DNA from: Microbotryum silenes-acaulis
Lineage: Eukaryota > Basidiomycota > Microbotryomycetes > Microbotryales > Microbotryaceae
Reading direction: 5' to 3'
DNA length: 64,000 nucleotides
NCBI GenBank assembly: GCA_003665825.1
Contig: QPFY01000007.1
Coordinates: 1,488,001 to 1,552,000 of the forward strand
Under the pieces are notes generated by a model. That model had not been told where the DNA came from. It ran no database searches and saw nothing but the letters and a program-made list of their open reading frames with translations. Shown here piece by piece: positions 9,501 to 21,778 of this stretch. The position numbers were made by a program, and so were the translations under genes. The number at the start of each line of letters is the position of its first letter. Within the stretch, counting starts at the first letter, position 1.

Positions 9501-11122
9501 CCTCCGTACCGCCGGGCGCCACTATCGTCACCTCCAAATTCGTCTGGAAGACCAAGCGCGATGCACGCGGTGACGTCACAGGGCGGAAGGCACGCCTTGT
9601 AGCGCAAGGTAACCGCCAACGCGACGGCATCGATTTCTCGGAGACTTTCGCACCCGTTGCCCGTTTCTCCTCCATTCGCTGCCTCCTTGCCCTCGCCGCT
9701 GCCAACGGTTACCACGTTCATCAGGCCGACATCGACAAGGCTTACCTCCACGGCGAGCTCGATCACGATATCTGGATGACAACGCCACGAGGTTTCGACT
9801 TCCCGAGCGATAAGGTTCTCCGCCTGCGGCGCTCAATCTACGGTCTCAAGCAGGCCGGTCGCATCTGGAATCGCCACATTGACACATCACTCAGGAGTCT
9901 CGGGTACAAGGCAATGGGCACTGATCACTGCATTTACTCTCACATTGATGATCAGCAACGGCCCCATTATATCGCCTTGTATGTCGACGATCTCCTCATT
10001 GTCAGCCCCGCCCTCGATGAGATCGAACGCGTCATCTCCGGCCTTGAACAGCGATACGGCGTCAAAAGGCTCGGCCCCGCGGAATACATCCTCGGCATCC
10101 AAATCCGCCGCCTGGACGACGGCTCCATTGCCCTATCCCAGGAACGCTACATCATGGACGTGCTCGCCCGGTTTCACTTCGACACCACGACACGCGGCGC
10201 TACAGTGCCAATGACGCCCGGCCTCTCGCTCACAGCAGTTCCGGGTCAGGGAACGGAGCGCATTCGATCGTGGTACCTCCAAGCCATCGGCTCCCTCCTG
10301 TACATTTCCCTTGGCACTCGACCCGACATTGCCTTCGCCGTCTCGTACTTGTCCCGGTTCGCCAACAACCCTGGCCGTCGTCATTGGATTGCCGTCAAAC
10401 ACGTCCTTCGCTACCTTCGTGCCACGTACCGCGATGAGCTACTCTACGCCCGCGGTCCAGCCAAAGTTACGGGTGTGGTCGGTTATTCCGATGCGAACTG
10501 GGGTGCCTGCGTCGACACGTCCATCTCCACAATGGGCTTCGTTTTTTACTTGGCTGGCTCTGCCGTCTCTTGGTCATCGAAACGTCAGACTCGGGTGGCG
10601 GATTCCACCACTGATGCCGAATACCTCGCCTTGTCGCACGCTGGTAAGGAAGCGATTTACCTTACGCAACTCCTCTCCGAGCTCCACGTTCGCCCGATCG
10701 ATGCAGCTCACATCTTCACCGACAACGAGGCCGCGGCCGCCGTCGCTCACGACCCCGTTCGCACCTCCGGCACTCGACACATACGCCTCCGCGAGCATTT
10801 TGTCCGCGACATGGTCAACCGAGGCGATATCTCCCTCTCACACGTTGGCACAGCGGACATGGTTGCGGACCTATTCACCAAAGCGCTGGGTCCCAAGATT
10901 TTTGGTATACATTGCTATGCTCTAGGCCTCCGGACGCGGCACCCACGGCTCAAGTCTACCTCGCGTTCGCGTGGGGGGGGGTGTGAGGAATCCACTCTCC
11001 GCTCGGGTCAGGACTTAGGCGCGCGGAGCGAGCCGGGCGCATCGGCTCAGGACTTAGGCGCGCGGAGCGAGCCGGGCACATCGGCCCAGGACTTGGGCGC
11101 GCGGAGCGAGCCTGGGACTTAG
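6503..11122 (+). CDS. Copia-A (A1) Gag-Pol polyprotein, 1539 aa
   Basis: Single open frame encoding Gag, protease, integrase, reverse transcriptase and RNase H in Ty1/copia order; it would act in virus-like particles and in integration. Visible: copia-type Gag; two CCHC zinc knuckles (about 271-284 and 294-307); protease DSG near 357; integrase HHCC finger from about 491 and DDE residues D558, D620, E656; RT with KARLVAQG and YVDD at 1160-1163; RNase H with YSDANWG near 1328, DAEYLAL and TDNEA near 1407. The protease reads DSGG where A0, A3 and A4 read DSGA; the effect is unknown. There is no stop before the polypurine tract: the frame passes through nine G residues and uses about 47 codons of the 3' LTR, ending at 11122. 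Confidence 0.95.
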   Translation: MDSSPAPPSPPRDTSSPDPSISVQIATLQAQLAALQASPPPAAAAAATPPVTATQANTATASKVVFPKHARLDGPKSFTNWLRQLRLALPNQVRGYVLDGVIPPTWTADQLAARDDAAREIIVGSIDSADVSATLDTIPSDDLSAPRIFAALKARFAPDDATRTLELFARLWDFRKMPASVEAYDTWLREYMSIAQEIRDAKTSLNDVLATHVLAMVPPCLDSFRLTFTDEQRNQRDLPELTTLTDRIRIQLRSAGLSSSHSAMLATASPCPACRAPGHRLRDCTSRAKHPPAGPCRRCHKKGHWALDCKHRGEQKHTGDDNQDDMSLPAAQQPNVGYFASCLFARRQLPTDAFVVDSGGTAHMVADRSLFTAYRQTAHTKIGGIAGGITAIGMGDVAFVAKTGHPITLRGVLHTPGLHVNLLSVSRLCDTDRVRLAFTSDGIDIAKDGQAIAHGTRVNDGLYLLDADHTKCQQLAFLSRSESTVPLLTLHRCLGHLAPSSIQKMIAAGLLDGFGAGYSDKDVEEFVCNACLGSKGHRLPFPDSESHSPERLGLVHSDVLSFPTPSLTGKRYLVTFLDDHSRKLWAYAIDHKSDVFPTFQTWLAEVELETNERLKTLRTDNGGEYQSNAFTEFCKSRGIRRQYSIPYTPQQNGRAERVNLSIVEGVLALLADSHLPATFWDEAAAYFVYCKNRCSHSALAKQTPESVWNGQRTTATALHPFGCAAWLTVAPNLRSKLDPKAARVIFTGYDLASKAFRFFDHSTNKVVIGRNATFLDDDFPGLPINTPVDADDTERQFVIPADTPAPAVKTRTPLVRSAHMDVSSSLDDSAMSAVDVAPGYTGGSLLNSTDTSPSPSPSLAPLSSPATSSAGGPSLDDSDDPLDLLNSNTAVRLNLMDVHQSDDDTLVTPAPAMAPAEQPSDDDSPDEIDFLSRHHRAFIAAEDDNPALEAIEPIKSITSDPQTWREAMSSDEHDIWAQAAAAEFTAMRDDFKVFTIEPRSSVPPGATIVTSKFVWKTKRDARGDVTGRKARLVAQGNRQRDGIDFSETFAPVARFSSIRCLLALAAANGYHVHQADIDKAYLHGELDHDIWMTTPRGFDFPSDKVLRLRRSIYGLKQAGRIWNRHIDTSLRSLGYKAMGTDHCIYSHIDDQQRPHYIALYVDDLLIVSPALDEIERVISGLEQRYGVKRLGPAEYILGIQIRRLDDGSIALSQERYIMDVLARFHFDTTTRGATVPMTPGLSLTAVPGQGTERIRSWYLQAIGSLLYISLGTRPDIAFAVSYLSRFANNPGRRHWIAVKHVLRYLRATYRDELLYARGPAKVTGVVGYSDANWGACVDTSISTMGFVFYLAGSAVSWSSKRQTRVADSTTDAEYLALSHAGKEAIYLTQLLSELHVRPIDAAHIFTDNEAAAAVAHDPVRTSGTRHIRLREHFVRDMVNRGDISLSHVGTADMVADLFTKALGPKIFGIHCYALGLRTRHPRLKSTSRSRGGGCEESTLRSGQDLGARSEPGASAQDLGARSEPGTSAQDLGARSEPGT
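10971..10981 (+). promoter_or_regulatory. A1 polypurine tract
   Basis: GTGGGGGGGGG (nine G) immediately before the 3' LTR, inside the open frame. Every family here has a pure G run at this position, which fits the plus-strand primer site. Confidence 0.85.
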
Positions 11123-11336
11123 GCGCGCGCAGCGAGCCTGGCACATTGGCTCAGCCCCGAGGCTCCCTGGCTGAGGACTTGGGGCGCGCGGCTCCCTTAC
11201 TGTTAGCTTCCTATTCATCACTCTTGGCTATAACTACATCGCTGACGTAGTAGAGTTGATCGAATAGGTATGTTGAAATGAGATTCATCACTCTTGGCTA
11301 TAACTACATCGCTGACGTAGTAGAGTTGATCGAATA
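10982..11336 (+). repeat. A1 3' LTR (355 bp)
   Basis: TGTGAGGAATCC...GATCGAATA, followed by the TSD GTGAT. Its first part is translated as the tail of the polyprotein, including 13-residue repeats made by the 39-bp DNA repeats. Confidence 0.95.
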
Positions 11337-12768
<1,432 letters not shown>

Positions 12769-12775
12769 CCCCCCC
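12769..12775 (-). promoter_or_regulatory. B1 polypurine tract
   Basis: Seven G on the minus strand directly before the 3' LTR, a few bases after the stop codon. Confidence 0.85.
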
Positions 12776-12786
12776 TACTTCGAGTA

Positions 12787-15700
12787 TCAGGGAGTGCAGA
12801 CACCAAGTCGACCGCGGTGCCGAGCGAACAGGTCGCGAGACAAAGCCTTGGTGAAGATATCGGCCGTCATCTCGCCGGTGGCAATGTACTGTACACTGAT
12901 GTCACCCAGGGAGACCATATCCCGGACGAAGTGTTCGCGGAGCCGAATATGCCGAGTGCGAGCGTGGAAGACCGGATTCTTGGTGAGGGCATTGGCACCT
13001 TGGTTGTCGCCATAGATGAGAACCGGCCGAGAGGAGGGAAGCCCAAGCTCACCAAAGAGCTGACGCAGGAAGATAGCCTCCTTGCCAGCGTGCGACAAGG
13101 CCAGGTACTCGGCGTCACAAGTAGAGTCGGCAACCCGCGACTGGAGGCGAGATGACCACGAGACGGCCGCGCCTGCGAAGACAAAGGTGTAACCCATGGT
13201 CGACTTTGAGGACATGGCGCAGGCACCCCAGTTGCAGTCGGAGTAGCCAACCAAGGGCGCCGGATCCCCGCGGGTGTAGCGTAGGCCGTGAGACAGAGTG
13301 CCGGCGAGGTAGCGAAAGGCGTGCTTGACAGCGCCCCAGGCAGCAGCAGACGGGGACTGAGAGAACCGAGCCAAGTAACCGACGGTGTAGGCCAGGTCGG
13401 GGCGAGTACCGGTCGAGGCGTACATGAGGGAGCCAATCGCTTGCAGATACCGAGTGCGATCCGGAAAGGGAGTAGGCTGGAGTTCGACTTCAAGGCGAAG
13501 GTCGGCCTGCATGGGTGTGGCGACAGGGTGGGCGTCGGACATGCCGAAACGAGCGAGGACGTCCTTGAGGTATTGCTCTTGACTGAGGGAGATGGAGCCG
13601 TCGGCAGAACGCCGAATCTGGATACCAAGTACGTATTCCGCCTCACCAAGTCGTTTGACACCATAGCGCTGCTCAAGGCCCTGGAGGGTACGCTCGATCT
13701 CTGGGAGGGAAGGGCTGATCATGAGCAAGTCATCGACATAGAGCGCGATATAGTGGCGCTCATCACCGACAGTTCGGACATAAACGCAGTGGTCAGACTC
13801 CGTGGCGACGTAGCCAAGAGCCGACAAAGCAGAGTCGATCTCGTCGTTCCAGATACGTCCGGCCTGGCGCAAGCCGTAGAGTGACCGGTGCAGTTGGAGG
13901 ACCTTGCCGGGCATGTAGATCCCTTCGGGCACGCGAATGTACAGGGGGGTGTCCAGTTTACCGTGGAGATAGGCCTTGTCGATGTCGGCCTGATGGACGT
14001 GGTACCCATGAGCGGCTGCAAGGGCCAGGAGTGCGCGAATGGATGTGAACTTAGCGACGGGTGCGAAGGTCTCATCGAAATCAATGCCGGAACGCTGAGA
14101 GTCACCACGAGCAACCAGTCGGCCTTTGTAAGACTTGATGTGGCCGTGTTGGTCGCGTTTCGTGCGGAAGACAAAGCGCGAGCCGAGGACTTTGGAATCT
14201 GCAGGCACGAGGGACTCATCAATTGGTGTGAAGGCCAAGAAATCCCGGGAGAGCGAGTCGAATTCGGCCTGGGCAGCGAGACGCCACTCGTCTGCTTGCG
14301 GGGTTGCCATCGCAGCGCGCCAGTGAGGAGGGTCCCGGGCAGGTGCGATCAGTTCCGTCGGGTCGACGGGCGAGGTTTCGAGCAGAGCAGTGGCGCCAGA
14401 GGCGAGGTAGGCAACAGGCGAGGGGGAGTGAAGCGCAGCATCAACGTCGTCAGGGAATTCCTGCGCAAGGCAGAGGGACGCAACATCACCAGAGCGTGGC
14501 AAGAGGTCGATGGGATCGGGCGATTCGGATCGAGCGGGCGAGGGTGGCGCGGGTAATGGACGTGGAGCCACCGGTCGCGGGGATGGACAGGGCGTGGAGA
14601 TGGCCGAGTCGGAGCTGCCTTGGTCAGAGGCGCAGGAGGTTGGGGAATCCCGGTCGGAGTGGTCACCAGTTTGGGATATGGGAGAGCCTTGGTCAGAGGC
14701 AGGAGGCGCGCGTGAGTCCTGGTCAGGGATGTCACGGGCCGGGGAGGGACGGCGCAGGCCTTGGTCAGAGGCAGCGGGCACAGGTCCAGGGAGCTCAGCG
14801 CGAGGCGCCAGAGAGCGAGGGGAAGCAACGAGCAAAGGCTCAGAGTGGTCTACCTGGTCAGGGTAAATGTCGGCGGCCACAGGAAGCGGAATGGCGCCGG
14901 TGTGGGTGTTGGCCACAGGCTGCAGGGCGGGGAACTCAGATTCACGAAAGACGACGTTGCGACTGAGGATAATTTTGCGTGTAGCCGGGTCGAAGAGGCG
15001 ATAGGCCTTTGCATGGTCGTCGAGCCCTACGAAGATGAGTGGCACGGCCTTGGGGTCGAGGTCGGTGCGCTTAACCGAGGGGAGGCAGTGCCAAGCGCGG
15101 CAGCCAAAGGCACGCAGCGAGGAGACATCCGGTGCGACGCCATGCCAGCGAGTGTCGGGAATATCGCCACGGATGCCCGCATGGGGCATCAAGTTCTTGC
15201 AGTGCACGAAGTACTTGGCAGCTTCGGCCCAGAGACGTGTATCGGCGCCGGCCGAGTAGAGCAAAGCAAGGATACCCTCTTTGATGGTCCGATTGGTGCG
15301 TTCAACACGTCCGTTTTGTTGAGGCGTGTACGGAATAGTGAGTTTGCGACGGATGCCCTTGGTCAAACAGAAGTCGACAAAGTTGCGCAGAGTGAACTCG
15401 CCACCATTGTCAGAGCGAATGGTTTTTACCCGATCACCCGTGGTGTTCTCTACCTCAAGAATCCAGTTGCGGAGACGGTGAAAGACGTCGCTCTTGTAAG
15501 TGAGGAGGATGCACCAATGTTTGCGGGTGTAGTCGTCGACAATCACAAGCATGTAGCGATGACCGCCGAAGCTGGCTCGAGGCATTTGGGCAACGTCGAC
15601 ATGGACAAGGTCCAGACGGCCAGACGCAATGGACTGGGAACGACTGAAAGGAAGGGCGTGCGCTTTGGAAGCGAGACAAGCATTGCAATTGAAGGACCTA

Positions 15701-17163
15701 ACCTCCTCCTCTGAATATACCCAATCCACCCCAGTGACCAAGCCTTTCTGCACGACGTTCTTGAGTTGCGCAACGGGTAAATGCGCGAAGCGACGGTGCA
15801 GAGTCAGCAAGGAAACTCTGTGAGGGGTGGCAAGGAGGGCATTGGGCATACAGGGTGAGGGTGCGACGTTTAACGCGTACAGGTCATTTGCAACGGCTTG
15901 AGCAGTGGCAACAACGGTGCCAGAGGAGTTGCTGATCTTGGCGCAGCCGGAGCCAAAGGAGATGCTGAACCCAAGGCGATCCAATCGTCGGACGGACAGC
16001 AGGTTGCACGGCAGGGATGGCACCAAGAGGACATCGGTCGCCACGACGGGGCCAGCTGGAGTCGATATGCGGACAGAGCCACAACCGGTGGAGGGGAGGG
16101 AACCGGCAACTCCAGCAACAGGCGGGCCGGTGAACGAGCGCAGCGTCGAGAATAGTGAACGGTCGTTGGCCATGTGACGATTTGCACCGGAGTCGAGGAG
16201 CCATGCCGATTTGGGAAACGGTGACGGAGTGGCAAGGAGACAGGCGGTGAACGTCGTGGGCTCGGGCATCTCGACAACGGCGGGAGAGGCGACGGCTGGG
16301 GTACCCTTCTTACGTCCTCGCGAACTCGCTCCGGTGGAAGCCTTGCGGGCGCGGAAAGCGGCGGCCCAGGCGGTGTCAGGACAATCTCTGAGCCAGTGCA
16401 GTTGGCGACATGTTGGGTTGGGGCATGGTCCGGGAACGGCGCGGTGCTGGGGGGTGGCGACAGCGACAGCGGGAGCTTCAGCCGGACGAGCCTTGATCTC
16501 CCGATAGATGCGGTCGAGGATGTCGGCCGCGGGAGGTAAGGTACCGGATGTGCCCTGAGCATTCACGAAGGTTGTGCGCCATGCGGAGAGGGACGATGGC
16601 ATCCTCGCGAGTAGGTGAGACGCAAGCAGGGAATCTGTGGTGACGTTGGAGTCGGCGAGAAGTCGAGAATCGTTGTCAAAGCGATCACGAAACTGGAGGA
16701 ATGCGTCGGGGCTGTCGGGCATGGGCTCGGGGCTGAAGAGGCGAGCGACGACGGGTAGGAGGTCGACAGCCGAGACGGCGCCATATCGCATGCGGAGAGC
16801 CACCCAAATCTTGTGGCCGCTGTGGGCGTCGCCGAAGTAACGAGAGAGACCGGGAAGAACCATCCGTGGGTCGACGGCGGCGCAGATGGAGGCGCGAGCG
16901 TAGTGATCCCATAGTGGGACGTAGGACGGGGGCCAAGATGGATGGGGTACACCGGATTGAAGGTATCCGAGGACGTCGGAGGGTAGGCGGGAGCACAGCG
17001 TAAGGACCCAGTCCTGGTAGCCGTTGGCGTCGCGGAGGAGATCGGAGGCAGCGAAGGCTGCGACTTGCGTGGGCGGGCGAGGTGGAGGAACCGCGAGCGT
17101 CGTGGCGGGGCCTACGGACTTGCTGTCGGCAGGCGCGGACTTGGTGTCGTCAAGCGCAGACAT
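12787..17163 (-). CDS. Copia-B (B1) Gag-Pol polyprotein, 1458 aa from the first ATG
   Basis: One open frame with copia domain order. I start at the first ATG (17163); the frame is open about 20 codons further up but only from a TTG. Gag resembles the A/D type only distantly. Its single zinc knuckle is irregular (CX4CX3HX4C, near residue 247). Protease reads LLDSGANRHM near 325. Integrase has its HHCC finger (HRRFAHL...CNACLASK) and DDE residues in LVHVDVAQ, RSDNGGE and QQNGRVERTN. A Ser/Asp/Gln-rich linker with repeated ASDQG follows. RT is intact, with YVDD at 1142-1145. RNase H has YSDCNWG and CDAEYLAL. It stops before the polypurine tract, unlike A and D. Regulation is presumably from the LTR; nothing specific is visible. 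Confidence 0.95.
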   Translation of the reverse strand: MSALDDTKSAPADSKSVGPATTLAVPPPRPPTQVAAFAASDLLRDANGYQDWVLTLCSRLPSDVLGYLQSGVPHPSWPPSYVPLWDHYARASICAAVDPRMVLPGLSRYFGDAHSGHKIWVALRMRYGAVSAVDLLPVVARLFSPEPMPDSPDAFLQFRDRFDNDSRLLADSNVTTDSLLASHLLARMPSSLSAWRTTFVNAQGTSGTLPPAADILDRIYREIKARPAEAPAVAVATPQHRAVPGPCPNPTCRQLHWLRDCPDTAWAAAFRARKASTGASSRGRKKGTPAVASPAVVEMPEPTTFTACLLATPSPFPKSAWLLDSGANRHMANDRSLFSTLRSFTGPPVAGVAGSLPSTGCGSVRISTPAGPVVATDVLLVPSLPCNLLSVRRLDRLGFSISFGSGCAKISNSSGTVVATAQAVANDLYALNVAPSPCMPNALLATPHRVSLLTLHRRFAHLPVAQLKNVVQKGLVTGVDWVYSEEEVRSFNCNACLASKAHALPFSRSQSIASGRLDLVHVDVAQMPRASFGGHRYMLVIVDDYTRKHWCILLTYKSDVFHRLRNWILEVENTTGDRVKTIRSDNGGEFTLRNFVDFCLTKGIRRKLTIPYTPQQNGRVERTNRTIKEGILALLYSAGADTRLWAEAAKYFVHCKNLMPHAGIRGDIPDTRWHGVAPDVSSLRAFGCRAWHCLPSVKRTDLDPKAVPLIFVGLDDHAKAYRLFDPATRKIILSRNVVFRESEFPALQPVANTHTGAIPLPVAADIYPDQVDHSEPLLVASPRSLAPRAELPGPVPAASDQGLRRPSPARDIPDQDSRAPPASDQGSPISQTGDHSDRDSPTSCASDQGSSDSAISTPCPSPRPVAPRPLPAPPSPARSESPDPIDLLPRSGDVASLCLAQEFPDDVDAALHSPSPVAYLASGATALLETSPVDPTELIAPARDPPHWRAAMATPQADEWRLAAQAEFDSLSRDFLAFTPIDESLVPADSKVLGSRFVFRTKRDQHGHIKSYKGRLVARGDSQRSGIDFDETFAPVAKFTSIRALLALAAAHGYHVHQADIDKAYLHGKLDTPLYIRVPEGIYMPGKVLQLHRSLYGLRQAGRIWNDEIDSALSALGYVATESDHCVYVRTVGDERHYIALYVDDLLMISPSLPEIERTLQGLEQRYGVKRLGEAEYVLGIQIRRSADGSISLSQEQYLKDVLARFGMSDAHPVATPMQADLRLEVELQPTPFPDRTRYLQAIGSLMYASTGTRPDLAYTVGYLARFSQSPSAAAWGAVKHAFRYLAGTLSHGLRYTRGDPAPLVGYSDCNWGACAMSSKSTMGYTFVFAGAAVSWSSRLQSRVADSTCDAEYLALSHAGKEAIFLRQLFGELGLPSSRPVLIYGDNQGANALTKNPVFHARTRHIRLREHFVRDMVSLGDISVQYIATGEMTADIFTKALSRDLFARHRGRLGVCTP

Positions 17164-17239
17164 GCTGAGTCGTGCGGAGCGCCGGGCAAAGCCGGGCGGT
17201 GCGAAGGACGCAAAGTTCGACAAAGGCGGACACGGGAGT

Positions 17240-17272
17240 GGCCGCGCTGGTAGGTCGTTCGGGCTTATAACC
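17240..17272 (-). promoter_or_regulatory. Copia-B primer-binding region (B1)
   Basis: Minus strand GGTTATAAGCCCGAACGACC followed by TACCAGC, directly after the LTR end CATA. Same plan as in A, C and D, with A opposite tRNA position 34. Confidence 0.7.
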
Positions 17273-18299
<1,027 letters not shown>

Positions 18300-18321
18300 C
18301 CCCCCCTCGCTCGAAGCTTAC

Positions 18322-21300
18322 TTAGCCTCGGAGACCCAGGTTCTCACGATGAACCTTGAACACTAAAGGCCCAAGTGCCTTGGTGAAGATATCGGCGACC
18401 ATGGTTTTCGTGTCCACATAGTCGACTCGAATGGTGCCCAGCCTGACCTGGTCGCGTACGAAATGTTCGCGAATGCGAATGTGTCGGGACCGGTGGTGAA
18501 GGGTGGGGTTCTTAGCGAGAGCCAGTGCTCCTTGGTTGTCGCCGTAAAGTTGGACGGGAGCTTGAGTGTCGATGCCCAGCTCCATAAGTAGTTCTTGGAG
18601 GTGGCCAGCTTCCTTCGAGGCATGCGAGAGGGCGAGGTACTCGGCGTCTGTGGTGGAGTCGGCCACTCGGTTTTGCACTTTGGAGGACCAGGAGATAACG
18701 GAGCCAGCCAGGTGGAAGCTGTACCCCATGGTTGACCGTGATGACGTGGTGCAGGTTCCCCAGTCCGCGTCAGAGTAACCCGTGAATCCCGAGAACTTGC
18801 CTTGCTCGGAGCTGTAGTGCAGGCCAAGGCGTGCAGTTCCGCATAAGTACCGAAAGACGGTCTTGATGGCGGTCCAGTGTTCAGGTGTGGGACTGGCAGA
18901 GAAACGTGCGAGGTATCCAACGGCGTAGGAGATGTCTGGGCGAGTACCAGTGGCGGCGTAGAGGAGGCACCCAATGGCCTGCATGTAGCGCGTCTGAGCG
19001 ATCTTTGACGGTTCCGCGAGCGAATGCTCGAGCTGGCGGTTTGGGGCCATGGGCGTGGAGGCGGGGCTGCTGTCTGACATTCCAAATCTGCGGAGGATAC
19101 TTGTGATGTACGCCTCCTGCGACAGGATGATGGACTTGTCGGCCTGTCGTTTGATCTGGATCCCCAAGATGTATTGGGCTGGGCCAAGTCGCTTGATGCC
19201 GTATTTTTGCTCCAGGCCGTTGAGGATGCGCTCGATCTCGTCCTCCGAAGGGCTGACCATCAGCAAGTCATCGACGTAGAGGGCGATGTAGTGGTATTGG
19301 TCGCCGTCGCGTCGTACGTACACGCAGTGGTCCTTGGCTGTGGCGCGGTAGTTGAGGTTCTTCAGCGTCAAGTCAATGTGCTCATTCCAGACTCGGCCGG
19401 CCTGCTTGAGGCCGTAGATCGATCGATGGAGTTTGAGGACTTTACCGGGCATGTCAACACCTTGTGGGACGCGCATGTAGAGGTCTTCCTTCAGCTCGCC
19501 GTGGAGGTATGCCTTGTCAACGTCGGCCTGATGGACGTGGAGGTTCTTGGCGGCGGCCAGTGCGATGAGAGCTCGGATTGAGGTGAACTTGGCGACAGGA
19601 GCAAACGTCTCATCGTAATCGATACCTGGGCGCTGGGAGAAGCCCTGTGCAACGAGCCGGCCCTTGTGCGAAGTGATCTTGCCAAGTTGATCGCGTTTGG
19701 TGCGGAAGATGAACCTGGATCCAAGGACTTTGGCACCGGGGGGCAGTGAGGAGGAGTTGACCGGGGTGAAGCATTTGTACTCGGTGGCAAGGGAGTGAAA
19801 CTCATCGGCTGCTGCTTGCCTCCAGATCTCCTCTTTACCTGACTTGACCGCCTGCGACCAATTTTGGGGGTCCTCGGTTGGCCCTTCGAGTTCGACGACT
19901 GATGAACCAGCGGTGGTGGCGGCGAAGGCAGCGGCGCGAGACGGGCATGACAAGAAGTCGATTGGGTCGGCCGAGTCATCGGTCACGTCCGACGCAGGAG
20001 GTGATGGCGAGAACTGAGCCCTGGACATGTCGGACGGTGTGTCAAAGCCATCGTCGGACATGTCGATCGTTGTGTCGTCACTCGCGTTGGTCTCAAGCGC
20101 GGCAAATCGATTTTCGTGCACGACAGGTTGGAGGGACGGAGGTGGTGCCGCGCGGGAGCCATGTGCAGCGTCAACAAAGGTCCAGTCGCCAGTGGTGGAC
20201 GTCATGTGAGGTTTCGGTTGGTCGATCGGGGCATCTCGAGCGGGGAAGACTTTCTCATCGAATAGGACGTCGCGGCTCTGGAAGAACGAAGTTGTGGCCG
20301 GGTCGTAAAGCGTCCAGGCCTTCGATCTGTTATCGATGCCAACGAAGATGAATGGTTTGGCCTTGGGGTCGAGTTTTGCTCGCTTGTGCTGAGGGGTGGT
20401 GTGCCAGGCGCGGCATCCGAATACCCTCAGGTTTGCCGTGCTGGGAGGTTTGCCAAACCAGACAGCGTCCGGGATCTTGTGGTCGATGGCGCTGTGCGGG
20501 CTGAGGTTCTTGGTGTCAACAACGTACCGGAGGGCCTCTCGCCAGAGTGTCATGGGCAGTCCCGAGTGCTGGAGCAGGGCGATCGTCCCCTCGATGATCG
20601 TGCGGTTTGTCCTTTCGGCTCGGCCGTTCTGCTCCGGGGTGTACGGGATTGTGAGCTGCCTGGTAATGCCGTGGTGAGAGCAGTACTCAATGAAGGCTTT
20701 GGACGTGTATTCGCCGCCATTGTCCGTTCGTAACGTGCGGAGCTTGAGGCCCGTTGAGCGTTCAATCATGGTGTGCCAACGCTGGAAGGTGTCGAAGACT
20801 TGACTCTTGTTTCTCAGCGCGCTGACCCACGTCTTTCGGGAGAAATCGTCGATGAAGGTGACAACATATCGTTCCCCGTCGGTGGCTGGTTCGGGCAGAG
20901 TGAGGACATCGGAGTGAACCAGTTCGAGTGGTTGCGAAGCGCGAGAGTCCGATGTTGGGAAAGGTGTCCTGGTTGCCTTTGCCGCTTTGCAGGTGTCGCA
21001 GGAGAAGGCCTTGCATTCGGCCGCCGAGTACGTCCATGTTTGACCTTGTAGTTGACCCGACGAGACTGCCCTTCGCAGGTTGGGAAGGGATAGGTGGCCG
21101 AATCGTTGGTGCAAAGTTAGGAGAGGGATGGCGGCTGCTGCAACCGGTGATACCTTGGTGCGGATTGGGGTGGCGTCCAGTGTCGACAATTTGTTCGCAA
21201 TGAGGGATGCGACACCTATGAGGTGACCTTGTGACCGGAGCTCGATGGTCTTGCCAAAGTGGGTGTAAATGCGCTCGCGGCGCAGCTGCATGACCGAGAT

Positions 21301-21747
21301 CAGGTTTGCCGGAAGGTCGGGAACGTAGTAGACGTTGCAGAGCTTGATCGTTCGTTGTTTCGACGTTCGTATCGTGATCGAGCCGGTTCCTTGGGCCATG
21401 AGTGATCCACCAGCGCCATCAACGGCGATGTGCGACCGTGTGTGCCAGACGTCGAAGAGAGACGCGTCCTTGACCATATGGTGGGAGGCGCCCGAGTCGA
21501 GTACAAGAGTGTCGTTGGGAAGGTGGAGTTCACGGTTCGGTTGTAGACGACCTAGGAGTGCGGCGACGTTCACGCTGGGCCGAACTGTCACGCTCACAGT
21601 TGGGTCCAGGTGCGACGTGTCAAGTTGCGTCATGGTGCGGTAACGGCCTGTCGCATGGGCGAGGGCGGTCGTAACAGTGTGGTACAGGGCGATGAAGATG
21701 ACGAAGACGATCATGACGGTCGCAAGTGACGATGGTGGTGGTGGCAT
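18322..21747 (-). CDS. Copia-C (C1) Pol polyprotein without Gag, 1141 aa
   Basis: ATG at 21747, only 31 bases after the 5' LTR, so there is no room for a separate gag. Residues about 8-30 (ATVMIVFVIFIALYHTV and on) are strongly hydrophobic and could be a membrane anchor. There is no zinc knuckle and no Gag-like region. Protease DSGASHHM is already at 84-86. Integrase follows with an HHCC finger (LHQRFGHL...CDTCKAAK) and DDE residues in [16 protein letters not shown] and EQNGRAERTN. RT has YVDD at 824-827; RNase H has [17 protein letters not shown] and GDNQGA. All three C copies share this plan, so loss of Gag is a family trait, not damage in one copy. The family would need Gag from another element, or its hydrophobic head has another role. 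The stop is before the polypurine tract. Confidence 0.93.
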   Translation of the reverse strand: MPPPPSSLATVMIVFVIFIALYHTVTTALAHATGRYRTMTQLDTSHLDPTVSVTVRPSVNVAALLGRLQPNRELHLPNDTLVLDSGASHHMVKDASLFDVWHTRSHIAVDGAGGSLMAQGTGSITIRTSKQRTIKLCNVYYVPDLPANLISVMQLRRERIYTHFGKTIELRSQGHLIGVASLIANKLSTLDATPIRTKVSPVAAAAIPLLTLHQRFGHLSLPNLRRAVSSGQLQGQTWTYSAAECKAFSCDTCKAAKATRTPFPTSDSRASQPLELVHSDVLTLPEPATDGERYVVTFIDDFSRKTWVSALRNKSQVFDTFQRWHTMIERSTGLKLRTLRTDNGGEYTSKAFIEYCSHHGITRQLTIPYTPEQNGRAERTNRTIIEGTIALLQHSGLPMTLWREALRYVVDTKNLSPHSAIDHKIPDAVWFGKPPSTANLRVFGCRAWHTTPQHKRAKLDPKAKPFIFVGIDNRSKAWTLYDPATTSFFQSRDVLFDEKVFPARDAPIDQPKPHMTSTTGDWTFVDAAHGSRAAPPPSLQPVVHENRFAALETNASDDTTIDMSDDGFDTPSDMSRAQFSPSPPASDVTDDSADPIDFLSCPSRAAAFAATTAGSSVVELEGPTEDPQNWSQAVKSGKEEIWRQAAADEFHSLATEYKCFTPVNSSSLPPGAKVLGSRFIFRTKRDQLGKITSHKGRLVAQGFSQRPGIDYDETFAPVAKFTSIRALIALAAAKNLHVHQADVDKAYLHGELKEDLYMRVPQGVDMPGKVLKLHRSIYGLKQAGRVWNEHIDLTLKNLNYRATAKDHCVYVRRDGDQYHYIALYVDDLLMVSPSEDEIERILNGLEQKYGIKRLGPAQYILGIQIKRQADKSIILSQEAYITSILRRFGMSDSSPASTPMAPNRQLEHSLAEPSKIAQTRYMQAIGCLLYAATGTRPDISYAVGYLARFSASPTPEHWTAIKTVFRYLCGTARLGLHYSSEQGKFSGFTGYSDADWGTCTTSSRSTMGYSFHLAGSVISWSSKVQNRVADSTTDAEYLALSHASKEAGHLQELLMELGIDTQAPVQLYGDNQGALALAKNPTLHHRSRHIRIREHFVRDQVRLGTIRVDYVDTKTMVADIFTKALGPLVFKVHRENLGLRG

Positions 21748-21778
21748 CGTGGAGCAGCTTTAGCTCGGGCTCATAACC
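21748..21778 (-). promoter_or_regulatory. Copia-C primer-binding region (C1)
   Basis: Minus strand GGTTATGAGCCCGAGC then TAAAGCTGCTCC; the ATG follows after three more bases. GGTTATGAGCCC is a perfect complement of the GGGCTCATAACC anticodon arm. Compared with C2 it is four bases shorter in the part matching the D-arm. Confidence 0.75.

Larger units (their letters stand above)
6056..11336 (+). mobile_element. Copia-A copy A1, complete, inserted in the D LTR
   Basis: Complete element with 355-bp LTRs, primer site, one open polyprotein and poly-G polypurine tract. TSD GTGAT at 6051-6055 and 11337-11341. At protein level almost identical to A2 (one difference seen, near residue 1141, Met in A1 and Thr in A2), so the two are recent relatives in opposite orientation. 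Confidence 0.95.

Noticed and set aside
17164..17223. Twenty extra N-terminal codons for Copia-B (also 42639-42698)
   Set aside because: The stretch is open but begins with TTG, not ATG; there is no upstream in-frame ATG before the LTR. I used the first ATG.
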